This document shows, piece by piece, positions 26,869 to 35,577 of a stretch of 64,000 nt of DNA. The stretch is from the NCBI GenBank assembly GCA_035557095.1, contig DATMEB010000071.1, positions 1 through 64,000 on the forward strand, read 5' to 3'. The first letter of the stretch is position 1, and each line of letters begins with the position of its first letter. The translations under genes were made by a program, and so were the position numbers. Source of the stretch: JALZDI01 sp035557095 (GTDB lineage: Bacteria > Actinomycetota > Actinomycetes > Propionibacteriales > Nocardioidaceae). The notes beneath the pieces are model-generated. The model did no database searches. It had not been told where the DNA came from and saw nothing but the letters and a program-made list of their open reading frames with translations.

Positions 26869-28059
26869 ATGAAGACGATCGACGACCTCGGCGACCTGCG
26901 CGGCAAGCGCGTGCTGGTGCGCTCCGACCTCAACGTCCCGCTCGACGGCGGCGTGATCGGCGACGACGGCCGCATCCGCGCCAGCGTCCCGACGATCAGC
27001 CGCTTGCGTGCTGCCGGCGCACGGGTCGCGGTGATGGCCCACCTGGGCCGGCCCAAGGGCGCACCCGACCCGGCGTACTCCCTGACGCCGGTGGCCGCAC
27101 GGCTCGGCGAGCTGCTCGGCGCCGACGTCGCGATGGCCGGCGACACCGTGGGCGACTCGGCCCGCGCGACCGTCGAGGCACTGGCCGACGGCGACGTGGC
27201 CGTGCTGGAGAACGTCCGCTTCAACCCGGGGGAGACCAGCAAGGACGACGGTGAGCGCGGTGCGTTCGCGGACGCGCTGGCCGCACTCGGCGACGTGTTC
27301 GTGAGCGACGGCTTCGGCGTGCTGCATCGCAAGCAGGCCAGCGTCTACGACGTCGCGCAACGTCTGCCGCACGCCGCCGGCGGCCTCGTGGTCGCCGAGA
27401 TCGAGGTGCTCCGGCAGCTGACCGAGTCGCCGCAGCGTCCGTACGTCGTCGTGCTCGGCGGGTCCAAGGTCTCCGACAAGCTCGGGGTGATCGACAACCT
27501 GCTCGGCAAGGCCGACCGGCTGCTGATCGGCGGCGGGATGGTGTTCACGTTCCTGCGGGCGCAAGGCCACGGTGTGGGCAAGAGTCTGCTCGAGGCCGAC
27601 CAGGTCGACACCGTTCGGCGCTACCTCGACCGGGCCTCGGAGCTCGGTGTGGAGATCGTGCTGCCCACGGATGTCGTGGTCGCCGAGGCCGTCAGCGCCG
27701 ACGCGGAGCCTGCGGTCGTGGGCGCGGACGCGATCCCCGACGACATGATCGGCCTGGACATCGGCCCGGAGTCGTCGAAGGCGTTCGCGGCAGCGCTCGA
27801 GGACGCCCGCACGGTGTTCTGGAACGGGCCGATGGGCGTCTTCGAGATCGACGCGTTCGCCGGCGGCACGCGCGTCGTCGCGCAGGCGCTCACGCACATC
27901 GACGGGCTGTCCGTCGTCGGCGGCGGCGACTCCGCGGCCGCCGTACGCCGGATGGGCTTCGCCGAGGACGCGTTCGGGCACATCTCGACCGGCGGCGGCG
28001 CGAGCCTGGAGTACCTCGAGGGCAAGAACCTCCCCGGCATCGACGTACTGAAGGACTGA
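26869..28059 (+). CDS. pgk: Phosphoglycerate kinase
   Basis: 396-aa kinase making ATP from 1,3-bisphosphoglycerate. N-terminal substrate domain motifs are 'KRVLVRSDLNVPL' and 'MAHLGRPKG'; the nucleotide domain shows 'VLGGSKVSDKLGVI', 'FWNGPMGVFE' and the GGGDS loop 'VVGGGDSAAAV'. The ATG at 26869 is taken instead of the adjacent TTG at 26866. It lies 22 bases after gap with no strong Shine-Dalgarno, probably on the same message. Confidence 0.98.
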   Translation: MKTIDDLGDLRGKRVLVRSDLNVPLDGGVIGDDGRIRASVPTISRLRAAGARVAVMAHLGRPKGAPDPAYSLTPVAARLGELLGADVAMAGDTVGDSARATVEALADGDVAVLENVRFNPGETSKDDGERGAFADALAALGDVFVSDGFGVLHRKQASVYDVAQRLPHAAGGLVVAEIEVLRQLTESPQRPYVVVLGGSKVSDKLGVIDNLLGKADRLLIGGGMVFTFLRAQGHGVGKSLLEADQVDTVRRYLDRASELGVEIVLPTDVVVAEAVSADAEPAVVGADAIPDDMIGLDIGPESSKAFAAALEDARTVFWNGPMGVFEIDAFAGGTRVVAQALTHIDGLSVVGGGDSAAAVRRMGFAEDAFGHISTGGGASLEYLEGKNLPGIDVLKD

Positions 28060-28063
28060 CCGC

Positions 28064-28861
28064 ATGCCCAAGCAGACCCGGGTGCCGCTGATGGCGGGCA
28101 ACTGGAAGATGAACGTCAGCCACCAGGAAGCGGTGGTGCTCGTCCAGAAGCTCGTCTGGACCCTGCAGGACAAGAAGCACGACTTCGCCAGAGTCGAGGT
28201 GGCAGTCATCCCGCCGTTCACCGACCTGCGCAGTGTGCAGACCCTCGTCGACGGCGACCGGCTGAAGATCGGCTACGGCGCGCAGGACGTGTCCCCGCAT
28301 GACAACGGCGCACACACCGGCGACATCTCCGCGACGATGCTGGCCAAGCTCGGCTGCCGGTTCGTGCTCGTCGGACACAGCGAGCGACGGCAGGAACACG
28401 CAGAGTCCGACGAGCTGGTCAACGCCAAGGCGCACAAGGCCGTCGACAATGCGATGACGCCGATCGTGTGCGTGGGCGAGGGTCTGGAGGTCCGGAAGTC
28501 CGGGCAGCACGTCGAGCACACGCTCGCCCAGATCGACGGTTCGCTCGCCGGCTTCAAGGCCGAGCAGGTAGCCGAGCTGGTGGTGGCTTATGAGCCGGTT
28601 TGGGCCATCGGCACTGGCGAGGTGGCCACTCCGGACGACGCGCAGGAGGTATGTGCGGCGATCCGCGGGCGCATCAGGGAGGCATTCTCCGAAGAGGCCG
28701 CGCAGGGCGTGCGGATCCTTTACGGTGGTTCCGTGAAGGCGGCCAACGTGGCCGGCATCATGCAACAGCCCGATATCGACGGTGCATTGGTAGGAGGGGC
28801 GAGCCTGCAGGTCGACGAGTTCTCCGGAATCTGTCGCTACTACGACATGCCGGTTATCTGA
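28064..28861 (+). CDS. tpiA: Triosephosphate isomerase
   Basis: 265-aa TIM-barrel enzyme interconverting dihydroxyacetone phosphate and glyceraldehyde 3-phosphate. Active-site residues are visible: Asn/Lys in 'MAGNWKMN', His in 'LVGHSERR', Glu in 'AYEPVWAIGTG' and the phosphate loop 'YGGSVKAANV'. Starts four bases after pgk stops and is clearly in the same operon. Length is normal. Confidence 0.98.
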   Translation: MPKQTRVPLMAGNWKMNVSHQEAVVLVQKLVWTLQDKKHDFARVEVAVIPPFTDLRSVQTLVDGDRLKIGYGAQDVSPHDNGAHTGDISATMLAKLGCRFVLVGHSERRQEHAESDELVNAKAHKAVDNAMTPIVCVGEGLEVRKSGQHVEHTLAQIDGSLAGFKAEQVAELVVAYEPVWAIGTGEVATPDDAQEVCAAIRGRIREAFSEEAAQGVRILYGGSVKAANVAGIMQQPDIDGALVGGASLQVDEFSGICRYYDMPVI

Positions 28862-28877
28862 TCGGCGGTTCAACGGT

Positions 28878-28892
28878 TAGGCTTCTCTACTG
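28878..28892 (+). promoter_or_regulatory. Probable short-leader or leaderless promoter of secG
   Basis: TAGGCT (28878-28883) is eight bases before the secG GTG, and there is no Shine-Dalgarno in the gap. Confidence 0.45.
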
Positions 28893-29122
28893 TGATTCTC
28901 GCGTTCCAGATCCTGCTGATCATCACCAGCCTGCTACTGCTCTCTCTCGTGCTGCTGCACAAGGGCCGTGGCGGTGGGCTCTCCGACATGTTCGGTGGTG
29001 GCATGTCCAGCGGTCTGGGCGGCTCGTCGGTGGCGGAGCGCAACCTCGACCGGTTAACGGTCGGTGTCGGTGTCATCTGGACACTGAGCATCATCGCCAT
29101 CGGCCTGCTGATGAAGGCCTGA
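28892..29122 (+). CDS. secG: Preprotein translocase subunit SecG
   Basis: 76-aa inner-membrane component of the SecYEG protein export channel. Two hydrophobic helices (about residues 2-22 and 54-74) flank the conserved cytosolic loop 'HKGRGGGLSDMFGG'. GTG start. Located just after tpiA, its usual place in actinobacteria. Length is typical of the family. Confidence 0.94.
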   Translation: MILAFQILLIITSLLLLSLVLLHKGRGGGLSDMFGGGMSSGLGGSSVAERNLDRLTVGVGVIWTLSIIAIGLLMKA

Positions 29123-29150
29123 CGGCACACGGACAACAAGGAGTACGACA

Positions 29151-29507
29151 GTGTCTGGTGGTAGTGCGATCAGGGGGAGCAGGGTAGGGGCCGGCCCGAT
29201 GGGGGAGGCCGAGCGAGGCGACTCGGCACCGCGGCAACGTGTGGCGTACTTCTGCGCCAACGGTCACGAGACACGGCCGACCTTCGCGGTCGACGCGCAG
29301 CTCCCGGACTCCTGGGACTGCCCCAGGTGTGGTCTGCCGGCCAGCCGAGACGAGTCCAATCCGCCGCCTCCGCCGCGGATCGAGCCGTACAAGACGCACC
29401 TTGCCTACGTGAAGGAGCGCCGCTCCGACAGTGAGGCCGCCGAGATCCTGCAGGAGGCCCTGCAGGCACTGCGCGACAAGCGCAAGAACGGCGAGATCAT
29501 CTTCTAG
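29151..29507 (+). CDS. rbpA: RNA polymerase-binding protein RbpA
   Basis: 118-aa actinobacterial transcription factor that stabilises open complexes by bridging core RNA polymerase and group I/II sigma factors. Present are the flexible N-terminal tail with 'GSRVGAGP', the zinc-ribbon core with ligands C/H/C/C in 'YFCANGHETRP' and 'DCPRCGLPA' (the metal site is complete, as in Streptomyces), the basic linker, and the C-terminal sigma-interaction domain ('PYKTHLAYVKERRSDSEAAE'). GTG start with AAGGAG 10 bases upstream. It converges with pgl, only ten bases apart. Confidence 0.95.
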   Translation: MSGGSAIRGSRVGAGPMGEAERGDSAPRQRVAYFCANGHETRPTFAVDAQLPDSWDCPRCGLPASRDESNPPPPPRIEPYKTHLAYVKERRSDSEAAEILQEALQALRDKRKNGEIIF

Positions 29508-29517
29508 CTCACGGCGT

Positions 29518-30297
29518 TCACGGTGACCCAGAGCGGGCGAGCTCGCTCGGCACCTCACTCGCGGCATCGCGGTCCAGCAGCCACCACGTGCGCTGACGGC
29601 CGCGTACGCCGGCCGCCGGCACCTGCATCAGCCCGGCTCCGGACAGCGCGAGTCGGGTCGCGCGCGCCTTGTCGGCGCCGGAGACCACGAACCACACCTC
29701 GCGCGCACTGAGCAGGGTGGGGACCGTCATCGATATCCGCGTCGGCGGAGGCTTGGGCGAGCCGCGTACGGCGGTGACGGCGCGGTCGTCGTACAGCTCC
29801 GGGTGCTCCGGGAACAACGACGCCACGTGCCCGTCCGGGCCCATCCCCAGCATCAGAATGTCGAACGCAGGAACCATCCCGTGGTCCTCGTGGCGGGTCG
29901 CGCGGCGTAGCTCCTCGGCGTACGCCGCGGCCGCCTCGTCGGGGTCGCCGTGCCCGGTCGCGTCCGGTCCCGGCATCGGGTGCACGCGGGCCGGGTCGAC
30001 CGCGACCTTGTCCAGGAGCGCGTCGCGGGCCTGCGTCTCGTTGCGCTCGGGGTCACCGCTGGGCAGGAAGCGCTCGTCTCCCCACCAGAGGTCGACCAGC
30101 GACCAGTCGACGGCCGCGTGCGCGGGCGCCTGCGCGACCGCCGCGTAGGTCTGCGCGGCGATGCCGCCACCGGTGAGCACCAGCGAGGCCGGGCGCCCAG
30201 CGCTCTGCGCGTCGACGAGCCGGGTGATCAGCCGCGCGGCGACGGCCTGGGCGAGGAGCTCGGAGCTGCGGTGCACCACCACGACGGGATCCGACAT
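29518..30297 (-). CDS. pgl: 6-phosphogluconolactonase
   Basis: 259-aa hydrolase (DevB type) opening 6-phosphoglucono-lactone in the oxidative pentose phosphate pathway. Motifs 'LVLTGGGIAAQTYA', 'DLWWGDERFLP', 'ERNETQARDALL' and 'LGMGPDGHVASLFP' are characteristic. ATG at 30297 lies two bases after the opcA stop; the longer frame upstream is shadow coding of opcA. Last gene of the tkt-tal-pgi-zwf-opcA-pgl operon. Confidence 0.95.
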   Translation of the reverse strand: MSDPVVVVHRSSELLAQAVAARLITRLVDAQSAGRPASLVLTGGGIAAQTYAAVAQAPAHAAVDWSLVDLWWGDERFLPSGDPERNETQARDALLDKVAVDPARVHPMPGPDATGHGDPDEAAAAYAEELRRATRHEDHGMVPAFDILMLGMGPDGHVASLFPEHPELYDDRAVTAVRGSPKPPPTRISMTVPTLLSAREVWFVVSGADKARATRLALSGAGLMQVPAAGVRGRQRTWWLLDRDAASEVPSELARSGSP

Positions 30298-30299
30298 CG

Positions 30300-31223
30300 T
30301 CAGCCTTTCGCGCGTTGTGACTCGATCTTGACCAGGGAGTCGACGGTCTGCTCGTAGATCTCGTCGGGGTCGAGCCGACGCAGCTCCTCGGCGAGCAGCT
30401 CGGCGATGTCGCGGCGTTTCAGCGCGACCGGGCGGTCGGGCTGGCCGGGTAGCGTCAGCGCGGCCAGCCGGCCGTCCGGGCGCTCGATGCGGATCTCGCC
30501 GTCGGCGGTCTGCATCACCACCTCGGTGATCCCGGGACCACGCGAGCTTCGCCGCTCGACCGCGATCTTCAGCCGTGCGGTCAGCCATGCCGACAACAGC
30601 TCGGCGCTGGGGCTGACCCGCTCGGCGCGGACGCTGGCCGCGGTCACCTTCGCGGGATGCTGGTCCAACGCGGCGGCGAGCATGGCGCGCCACAGCGTGA
30701 TGCGGGTCCAGGCGAGGTCGGTGTTGCCGGGGGAGTAGTGGTGGCACTGCGTGGACATCGCCGCCTGCTTGTGCCGGTGCGCCCCGGCTGCGTCGGTGAT
30801 CCGCCGCTGTGCCAGCGCACCCAGCGGGTCGGCGGCCGGGTCGTCGGGTGCCCGCGTGGGCCACCACACCACGACCGGGGAGTCGGCCAGCAGCAGCGGC
30901 ATCACGACCGACTCGCTGTGGTCGCTGACCTCGCCACGCAGCCAGATCAGGACGGACTCGCCGGTGGTGCCGGCACCGATTCTGACCTGTGCGTCCACCT
31001 GCGAGCTCGCCTGTCGCGACCCCTTGATCACGCCGAGGATGCGGGCCGGGTGCTCCTTGGACGCCTCCTCGGCGGCGGTCAGTGCCTCGTCGGCATCCCG
31101 CTCGTCGGCGACCACGATGAGCGTGAGCACCATGCCCATCGCCGGGCTGCCCGCTCGGCGGCGTGCCTGCAGCAGCTCGGCGGCGATGGCGTTCGCGTTG
31201 GTGTCGACGAGGTCGATGCGCAT
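30300..31223 (-). CDS. opcA: Glucose-6-phosphate dehydrogenase assembly protein OpcA
   Basis: 307-aa factor needed for active or redox-controlled glucose-6-phosphate dehydrogenase, found in cyanobacteria and actinobacteria. Family features are 'RARRRAGSPAMGMVLTLIVVA' early, 'RILGVIKGSR' and 'LLADSPVVVWWP' in the middle, and 'AWTRITLWRAMLAAALD' further on. It directly follows zwf (10 bases) and precedes pgl, the standard order. No catalytic motif is expected. Confidence 0.95.
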   Translation of the reverse strand: MRIDLVDTNANAIAAELLQARRRAGSPAMGMVLTLIVVADERDADEALTAAEEASKEHPARILGVIKGSRQASSQVDAQVRIGAGTTGESVLIWLRGEVSDHSESVVMPLLLADSPVVVWWPTRAPDDPAADPLGALAQRRITDAAGAHRHKQAAMSTQCHHYSPGNTDLAWTRITLWRAMLAAALDQHPAKVTAASVRAERVSPSAELLSAWLTARLKIAVERRSSRGPGITEVVMQTADGEIRIERPDGRLAALTLPGQPDRPVALKRRDIAELLAEELRRLDPDEIYEQTVDSLVKIESQRAKG

Positions 31224-31233
31224 CTGCTTCCCC

Positions 31234-32811
31234 TCAGGGCCGGCGCCACACGCGCCCGTCGCGCGCCAGCATCTTCGTGGCCGAATCCGGGCCCCAGGTT
31301 CCCGACGGGTACGGCTCCGGCTCGCCCTTGCGGGCCCAGTGGTTCATGATCGGGTCGAGGATCTGCCAGGAGAGCTCGACCTCCTCGTGCTGCGGGAACA
31401 ACGGGGGCTCGCCGAGCAGGACGTCGAGGATGAGCCGCTCGTAGGCCTCCGGGCTGGACTCGACGAACGAGCCGCCGTAGGCGAAGTCCATGTTGACGTC
31501 GCGGATCTCCATCGCCGTGCCCGGCACCTTCGACCCGAACCGCACGGTCACCCCCTCGTCGGGCTGCACCCGGATCACCAGGGCGTTCTGACCGAGCTCC
31601 TCGGTCTCGGTGTCGGTGAACGGCAGGTGCGGCGCCCGCTTGAACACCACCGCGACCTCGGTGACGCGACGGCCGAGCCGCTTGCCGGTACGCAGGTAGA
31701 ACGGCACGCCCGCCCAGCGGCGGGTGTCGATGCCCAGGGTGATCGCGGCGAAGGTCTCGGTGCGCGAGTCGGCGGGGATGTCGGGCTCCTCGGTGTAGCC
31801 CACGACCTTCTGGCCGCCCTGCCAGCCGGCGGCGTACTGGCCGCGCGCGGTGGCGAGGTCGAGACGGCGCGGGAGGTGTACGGCGGCGAGCACCTTCTGC
31901 TTCTCGATGCGCAGGCTGCGCGCGTCGAACGAGGTCGGCTCCTCCATCGCGATCAGCGCCATCAGCTGCAGCAGGTGGTTCTGGATCACGTCGCGGGCCG
32001 CGCCGATGCCGTCGTAGTAGCTGGCGCGGCCACCGATGCCGATGTCCTCGGCCATCGTGATCTGGACGTGGTCGACGTAGTTGGAGTTCCAGATCGGCTC
32101 GTACATCGCGTTGGCGAACCGCAGCGCCAACATGTTCTGCACGGTCTCCTTGCCGAGGTAGTGGTCGATGCGGAACACCGACTCCTGCGGGAACACCTCG
32201 GAGACCACGGCGTTCAGCTCGCGGGCGCTCTGCAGGTCGTGGCCGAACGGCTTCTCCACGACCACTCGTCGCCATGCGTCGTGGGGGCTCTCGGCGAGTC
32301 CGTGCCGCTTGAGCTGCCCGACGACGTCGGGGAAGAAGCGCGGGGGGATCGAGAGGTAGAACGCGTGGTTGCCGCCGGTCCCGCGTACCTCGTCGAGGTC
32401 GGCGATGGTCTTCCCGAGGTTGTCGAAGGCCATGTCGTCGTCGAAGTCGCCGGGCACGAAACGGAAGCCGGCGGCGAGCTGGCGCCACACCTCCTCGCGG
32501 AAGGGGGTGCGGGCGTGCTCCTTGACCGAGTCGTGCACGACCTGCGCGAAGTCCTGGTCCTCCCACTCGCGCCGTGCGAACCCGACCAGCGCGAACCCGG
32601 TCGGCAGCAGGCCGCGGTTGGCCAGGTCGTAGACCGCCGGCATCAGCTTCTTGCGCGAGAGGTCGCCGGTGACACCGAAGATCACCAGGCCGCAGGGCCC
32701 GGCGATCCTCGGCAGCCTCCGGTCCTGCGGGTCACGCAGCGGGTTGGGCTCCTTGTGGGCCCGCCGGCTGGGCCGCCCGAACGGCGTGGGGCTGCCCGGG
32801 CTCCGGTTCAT
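31234..32811 (-). CDS. zwf: Glucose-6-phosphate 1-dehydrogenase
   Basis: 525-aa enzyme making NADPH from glucose 6-phosphate. The NADP fingerprint is in 'LVIFGVTGDLSRKKLMPAVY', the catalytic and substrate residues are in 'FRIDHYLGKETVQN', and 'VEKPFGHD' and 'VPFYLRTGKRL' are also present. ATG at 32811 overlaps the pgi stop by four bases; the in-frame extension to 33408 is a shadow of pgi. Coupled upstream to pgi and followed by its assembly factor opcA. Confidence 0.97.
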   Translation of the reverse strand: MNRSPGSPTPFGRPSRRAHKEPNPLRDPQDRRLPRIAGPCGLVIFGVTGDLSRKKLMPAVYDLANRGLLPTGFALVGFARREWEDQDFAQVVHDSVKEHARTPFREEVWRQLAAGFRFVPGDFDDDMAFDNLGKTIADLDEVRGTGGNHAFYLSIPPRFFPDVVGQLKRHGLAESPHDAWRRVVVEKPFGHDLQSARELNAVVSEVFPQESVFRIDHYLGKETVQNMLALRFANAMYEPIWNSNYVDHVQITMAEDIGIGGRASYYDGIGAARDVIQNHLLQLMALIAMEEPTSFDARSLRIEKQKVLAAVHLPRRLDLATARGQYAAGWQGGQKVVGYTEEPDIPADSRTETFAAITLGIDTRRWAGVPFYLRTGKRLGRRVTEVAVVFKRAPHLPFTDTETEELGQNALVIRVQPDEGVTVRFGSKVPGTAMEIRDVNMDFAYGGSFVESSPEAYERLILDVLLGEPPLFPQHEEVELSWQILDPIMNHWARKGEPEPYPSGTWGPDSATKMLARDGRVWRRP

Positions 32812-34436
32812 CGCAGCGCCCCCTGCAGCTGCTGCAACCCCGCCTTCAGCTCGGTCAGGTGCAGCCGCAGGATCGGCCGGCCGTGCTCGGCGAGCACGTG
32901 GGCGTCGCCGTCGGCCTGCGCGGCGATCAGGGTGCCGAAGGTGAAGGGCCGGTCCGGAATGTCGACGTCCTGTTGGCCGGTCTGGTCGGCGGTGACCTGG
33001 ATGAACACGCCCTTGGGCGGTCCACCCTTGTGGTACTGGCCGGTCGAATGCAGGAACCGTGGTCCCCACCCGAAGGTGACCGGGCGGCGGGACCGATGCG
33101 CGAGCGTGTCCCGGACGGCGTACAGGTCGCCGGCCTCCTCGGGGTCGAGGTAGGCCATGACCGCGACATAGCCGTCGTCGCCGAGCCGGGAGAGTACGGC
33201 GTCGACAGCGCCGGTGAGCGAGTCGACGCCGTCCAGCAGGTCGTCGCCGCTGCGCACCTCCACGGACCCGTCGACGAACCTCGGCGCCTCTGGCTCGGGC
33301 TGCGCGTCGAGCAGTCCACGGGCCGCGGCCTTGGCGCTCTCGACGTCCGGCTGGTCGAACGGGTTGATGCCGAGCAGCCGGCCCGCCACCGCGACCGCGG
33401 TCTCCCACACCAGGAACTGCGCGCCCAGCGGACCGCTGACGCGAGCGGTCGGGATGCCGTTGACGGCCACCTCCGGTCCTTCGCCGGTCCCGCCGGCCTG
33501 GTCGACCGGGACGAGAAGACCCAGCAGCACGTCGGCGGCCGCCTGGTCGACCTCCGGCGCGGACTCACCGGGCAGGGCGACCGGGAGAACGCCGAGGCCA
33601 CGCTTGCCGGTGCTCTCGGCGATGAGCTGCTCGGCCCAGTCGGGGAAGCCGACGATGCCCGAGTCGGTGTCGGCCAGCAGCGCCTTGTCGCGGCCGTCGG
33701 TGCCACCCAGCCATGCACCGAGCCGCAGGGCGGGGTTGTCCACCTCGTCGGCCGCCAGCCGCTCCGCGACCTCGTCGGCCTCGTCGAGCAGGTCGGCGAC
33801 GTCCACGCCGGCGAGGCCGCACGGAACCAGGCCGAACGCGGTCAGCGCGCTGTACCGCCCGCCGACGTGCGGGTCGGCATGGAACACCTTGCGGTAGCCC
33901 GCGCCACGGGCCATATCGGACAGCGGCGAGCCCGGGTCGGTCACCACGACCAGCCGGGACGCCGGGTCGATCCCGGCCTCGGCGAAGGCCTGCACGAACG
34001 CGCGCCGCTGGCTGTCGGTCTCGAGAGTGCCGCCGGACTTCGACGACACCACCACAACGGTGCGTTCGAGGTCGCCCGCCAGGGCGCGGCCGAGCACGGT
34101 CGGCGCGGTCGAGTCGAGTACGACGAGGTCGCAGCCGAACGTGCGCGAGATGACCTCCGGTGCCAGCGAGGAGCCGCCCATCCCGCACAGCACCACGCGG
34201 TCGATGCCCTCGCCCCAGAGCTCGGCGCGCAGGGCGTCGATCTCGGCGAGCAGCGGTCGTGAGGTCTCGTGCAGCCCGACCCAGCTGAGCCGGATCTCGG
34301 CCTCCGAGCGGGCATCCTCACCCCAGAGCGTGCTGTCCTGTGCGGCGATCCGCGAGGCGACCCGGTCCGCCACCAGCTGTTCGAGCGTGGCGGTGTAGTC
34401 ACCGCCGCCGACGCTGACCTCCAGCGGCTCCTTCAC
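32808..34436 (-). CDS. pgi: Glucose-6-phosphate isomerase
   Basis: 542-aa sugar isomerase linking glycolysis and the pentose phosphate pathway. SIS-fold motifs are 'VLCGMGGSSLAPEVI', 'VVVSSKSGGTLETDSQRRAF' and 'GGRYSALTAFGLVP', with a C-terminal 'STGQYHKGGPPKGVFIQVT'. It matches the actinobacterial type whose genes lie inside the tal-zwf operon rather than alone. Its ends overlap both tal (4 bases) and zwf (4 bases), a tight translational chain. Confidence 0.94.
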   Translation of the reverse strand: MKEPLEVSVGGGDYTATLEQLVADRVASRIAAQDSTLWGEDARSEAEIRLSWVGLHETSRPLLAEIDALRAELWGEGIDRVVLCGMGGSSLAPEVISRTFGCDLVVLDSTAPTVLGRALAGDLERTVVVVSSKSGGTLETDSQRRAFVQAFAEAGIDPASRLVVVTDPGSPLSDMARGAGYRKVFHADPHVGGRYSALTAFGLVPCGLAGVDVADLLDEADEVAERLAADEVDNPALRLGAWLGGTDGRDKALLADTDSGIVGFPDWAEQLIAESTGKRGLGVLPVALPGESAPEVDQAAADVLLGLLVPVDQAGGTGEGPEVAVNGIPTARVSGPLGAQFLVWETAVAVAGRLLGINPFDQPDVESAKAAARGLLDAQPEPEAPRFVDGSVEVRSGDDLLDGVDSLTGAVDAVLSRLGDDGYVAVMAYLDPEEAGDLYAVRDTLAHRSRRPVTFGWGPRFLHSTGQYHKGGPPKGVFIQVTADQTGQQDVDIPDRPFTFGTLIAAQADGDAHVLAEHGRPILRLHLTELKAGLQQLQGALR

Positions 34437-35542
34437 TTCTGGCTCCCGCCGAGCGCGGAAGACACGGTGTCGAGCAGGTTCTGCCAGGAGGCGGCGAACT
34501 TTTCGACGCCCTCACTCTCCAGCACCAGGACGACATCGTCGTACGAAACCCCGACCGCGGCCAGGTCGTCGAGCACCTTCTCGGCGTCCTGGTAGTTGCC
34601 GGTCACGGTGTCGCCCACCACCTCGGCGTGATCGGCGGTCGCCTCGATCGTGGGCTCCGGCATCGTGTTGACCACGCCGGGCGCGACCAGGTCGGTGACG
34701 TACATCGTGTCCGGCAGGTTCGGGTCCTTGACCGACGTCGACGCCCACAACGGCCGCTGCGACCGTGCGCCCAGGTCGGCCAGGGCCTTCCAGCGGTCGG
34801 TGGCGAGCCGCTGCTCGTAGAGCCGGTATGCCAGCCTCGCGTTGGCGAGCCCGGCCTTGCTGCGCAGCGCTGCCGCCTCGGGCGTGCCGATCTTCTCGAG
34901 CCGGTTGTCGACCTCGGTGTCGACCCGGCTGACGAAGAACGACGCGACCGAGTAGATCGACGACAGGTCGTGTCCGTTGTCCCTGGCCTGTTCGAGCCCG
35001 GTCATGAACGCGTCGATCACCTCCTGGTAGCGCTGGAGCGCGAAGATCAGCGTCACGTTGACGCTGATTCCCTGCGCGAGCGTGGCGGCGATCGCGGGAA
35101 CCCCTTCCGGCGTGGCCGGGATCTTCACCATCAGGTTCGGCCGGTCGACGAGCCACCACAGCGCCCGCGCCTCGGCGATCGTGGTCTCGGTGTCCTTCGC
35201 GAGCCGCGGGTCGACCTCGAGCGACACCCGGCCGTCGACCCCGTCGGTTGCGTCGTAGACGGATCGCAGCTGGTCACATGCCCAGCGGACGTCGAAGGTG
35301 GTGATCATTCGTACGGCCTCGTCGACCGAAACGTGGCGCAGGGCCAGGTTGTGCACCTGCTCGGCGTAGTCGTCGGCGTCGGAGACGGCCTTGGCGAAGA
35401 TCGTCGGGTTGGACGTCACGCCGACCACGTGCTTCTCCTCGACGAGTCGCCGCAGTCCACCCGAGGCGAGGCGTTCGCGCGACAGGTCGTCGAGCCAGAT
35501 CGACACTCCTGCGTCGGACAGGGTCTTGAGACGGTCGTTCAT
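34433..35542 (-). CDS. tal: Transaldolase
   Basis: 369-aa class I aldolase of the non-oxidative pentose phosphate pathway. Present are 'GVSIWLDDLSRERL', 'GVTSNPTIFAKAV', the 'SLEVDPRLA' strand, the Schiff-base lysine in 'LMVKIPATPEG', and 'LWASTSVKDPN'. The length fits the long actinobacterial subfamily. The stop overlaps the pgi start. Preceded by tkt with a 35-base gap. Confidence 0.96.
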   Translation of the reverse strand: MNDRLKTLSDAGVSIWLDDLSRERLASGGLRRLVEEKHVVGVTSNPTIFAKAVSDADDYAEQVHNLALRHVSVDEAVRMITTFDVRWACDQLRSVYDATDGVDGRVSLEVDPRLAKDTETTIAEARALWWLVDRPNLMVKIPATPEGVPAIAATLAQGISVNVTLIFALQRYQEVIDAFMTGLEQARDNGHDLSSIYSVASFFVSRVDTEVDNRLEKIGTPEAAALRSKAGLANARLAYRLYEQRLATDRWKALADLGARSQRPLWASTSVKDPNLPDTMYVTDLVAPGVVNTMPEPTIEATADHAEVVGDTVTGNYQDAEKVLDDLAAVGVSYDDVVLVLESEGVEKFAASWQNLLDTVSSALGGSQK

Positions 35543-35577
35543 GGCCTAACCAGCCCTTCGTACTCGTGGGGCGTTCT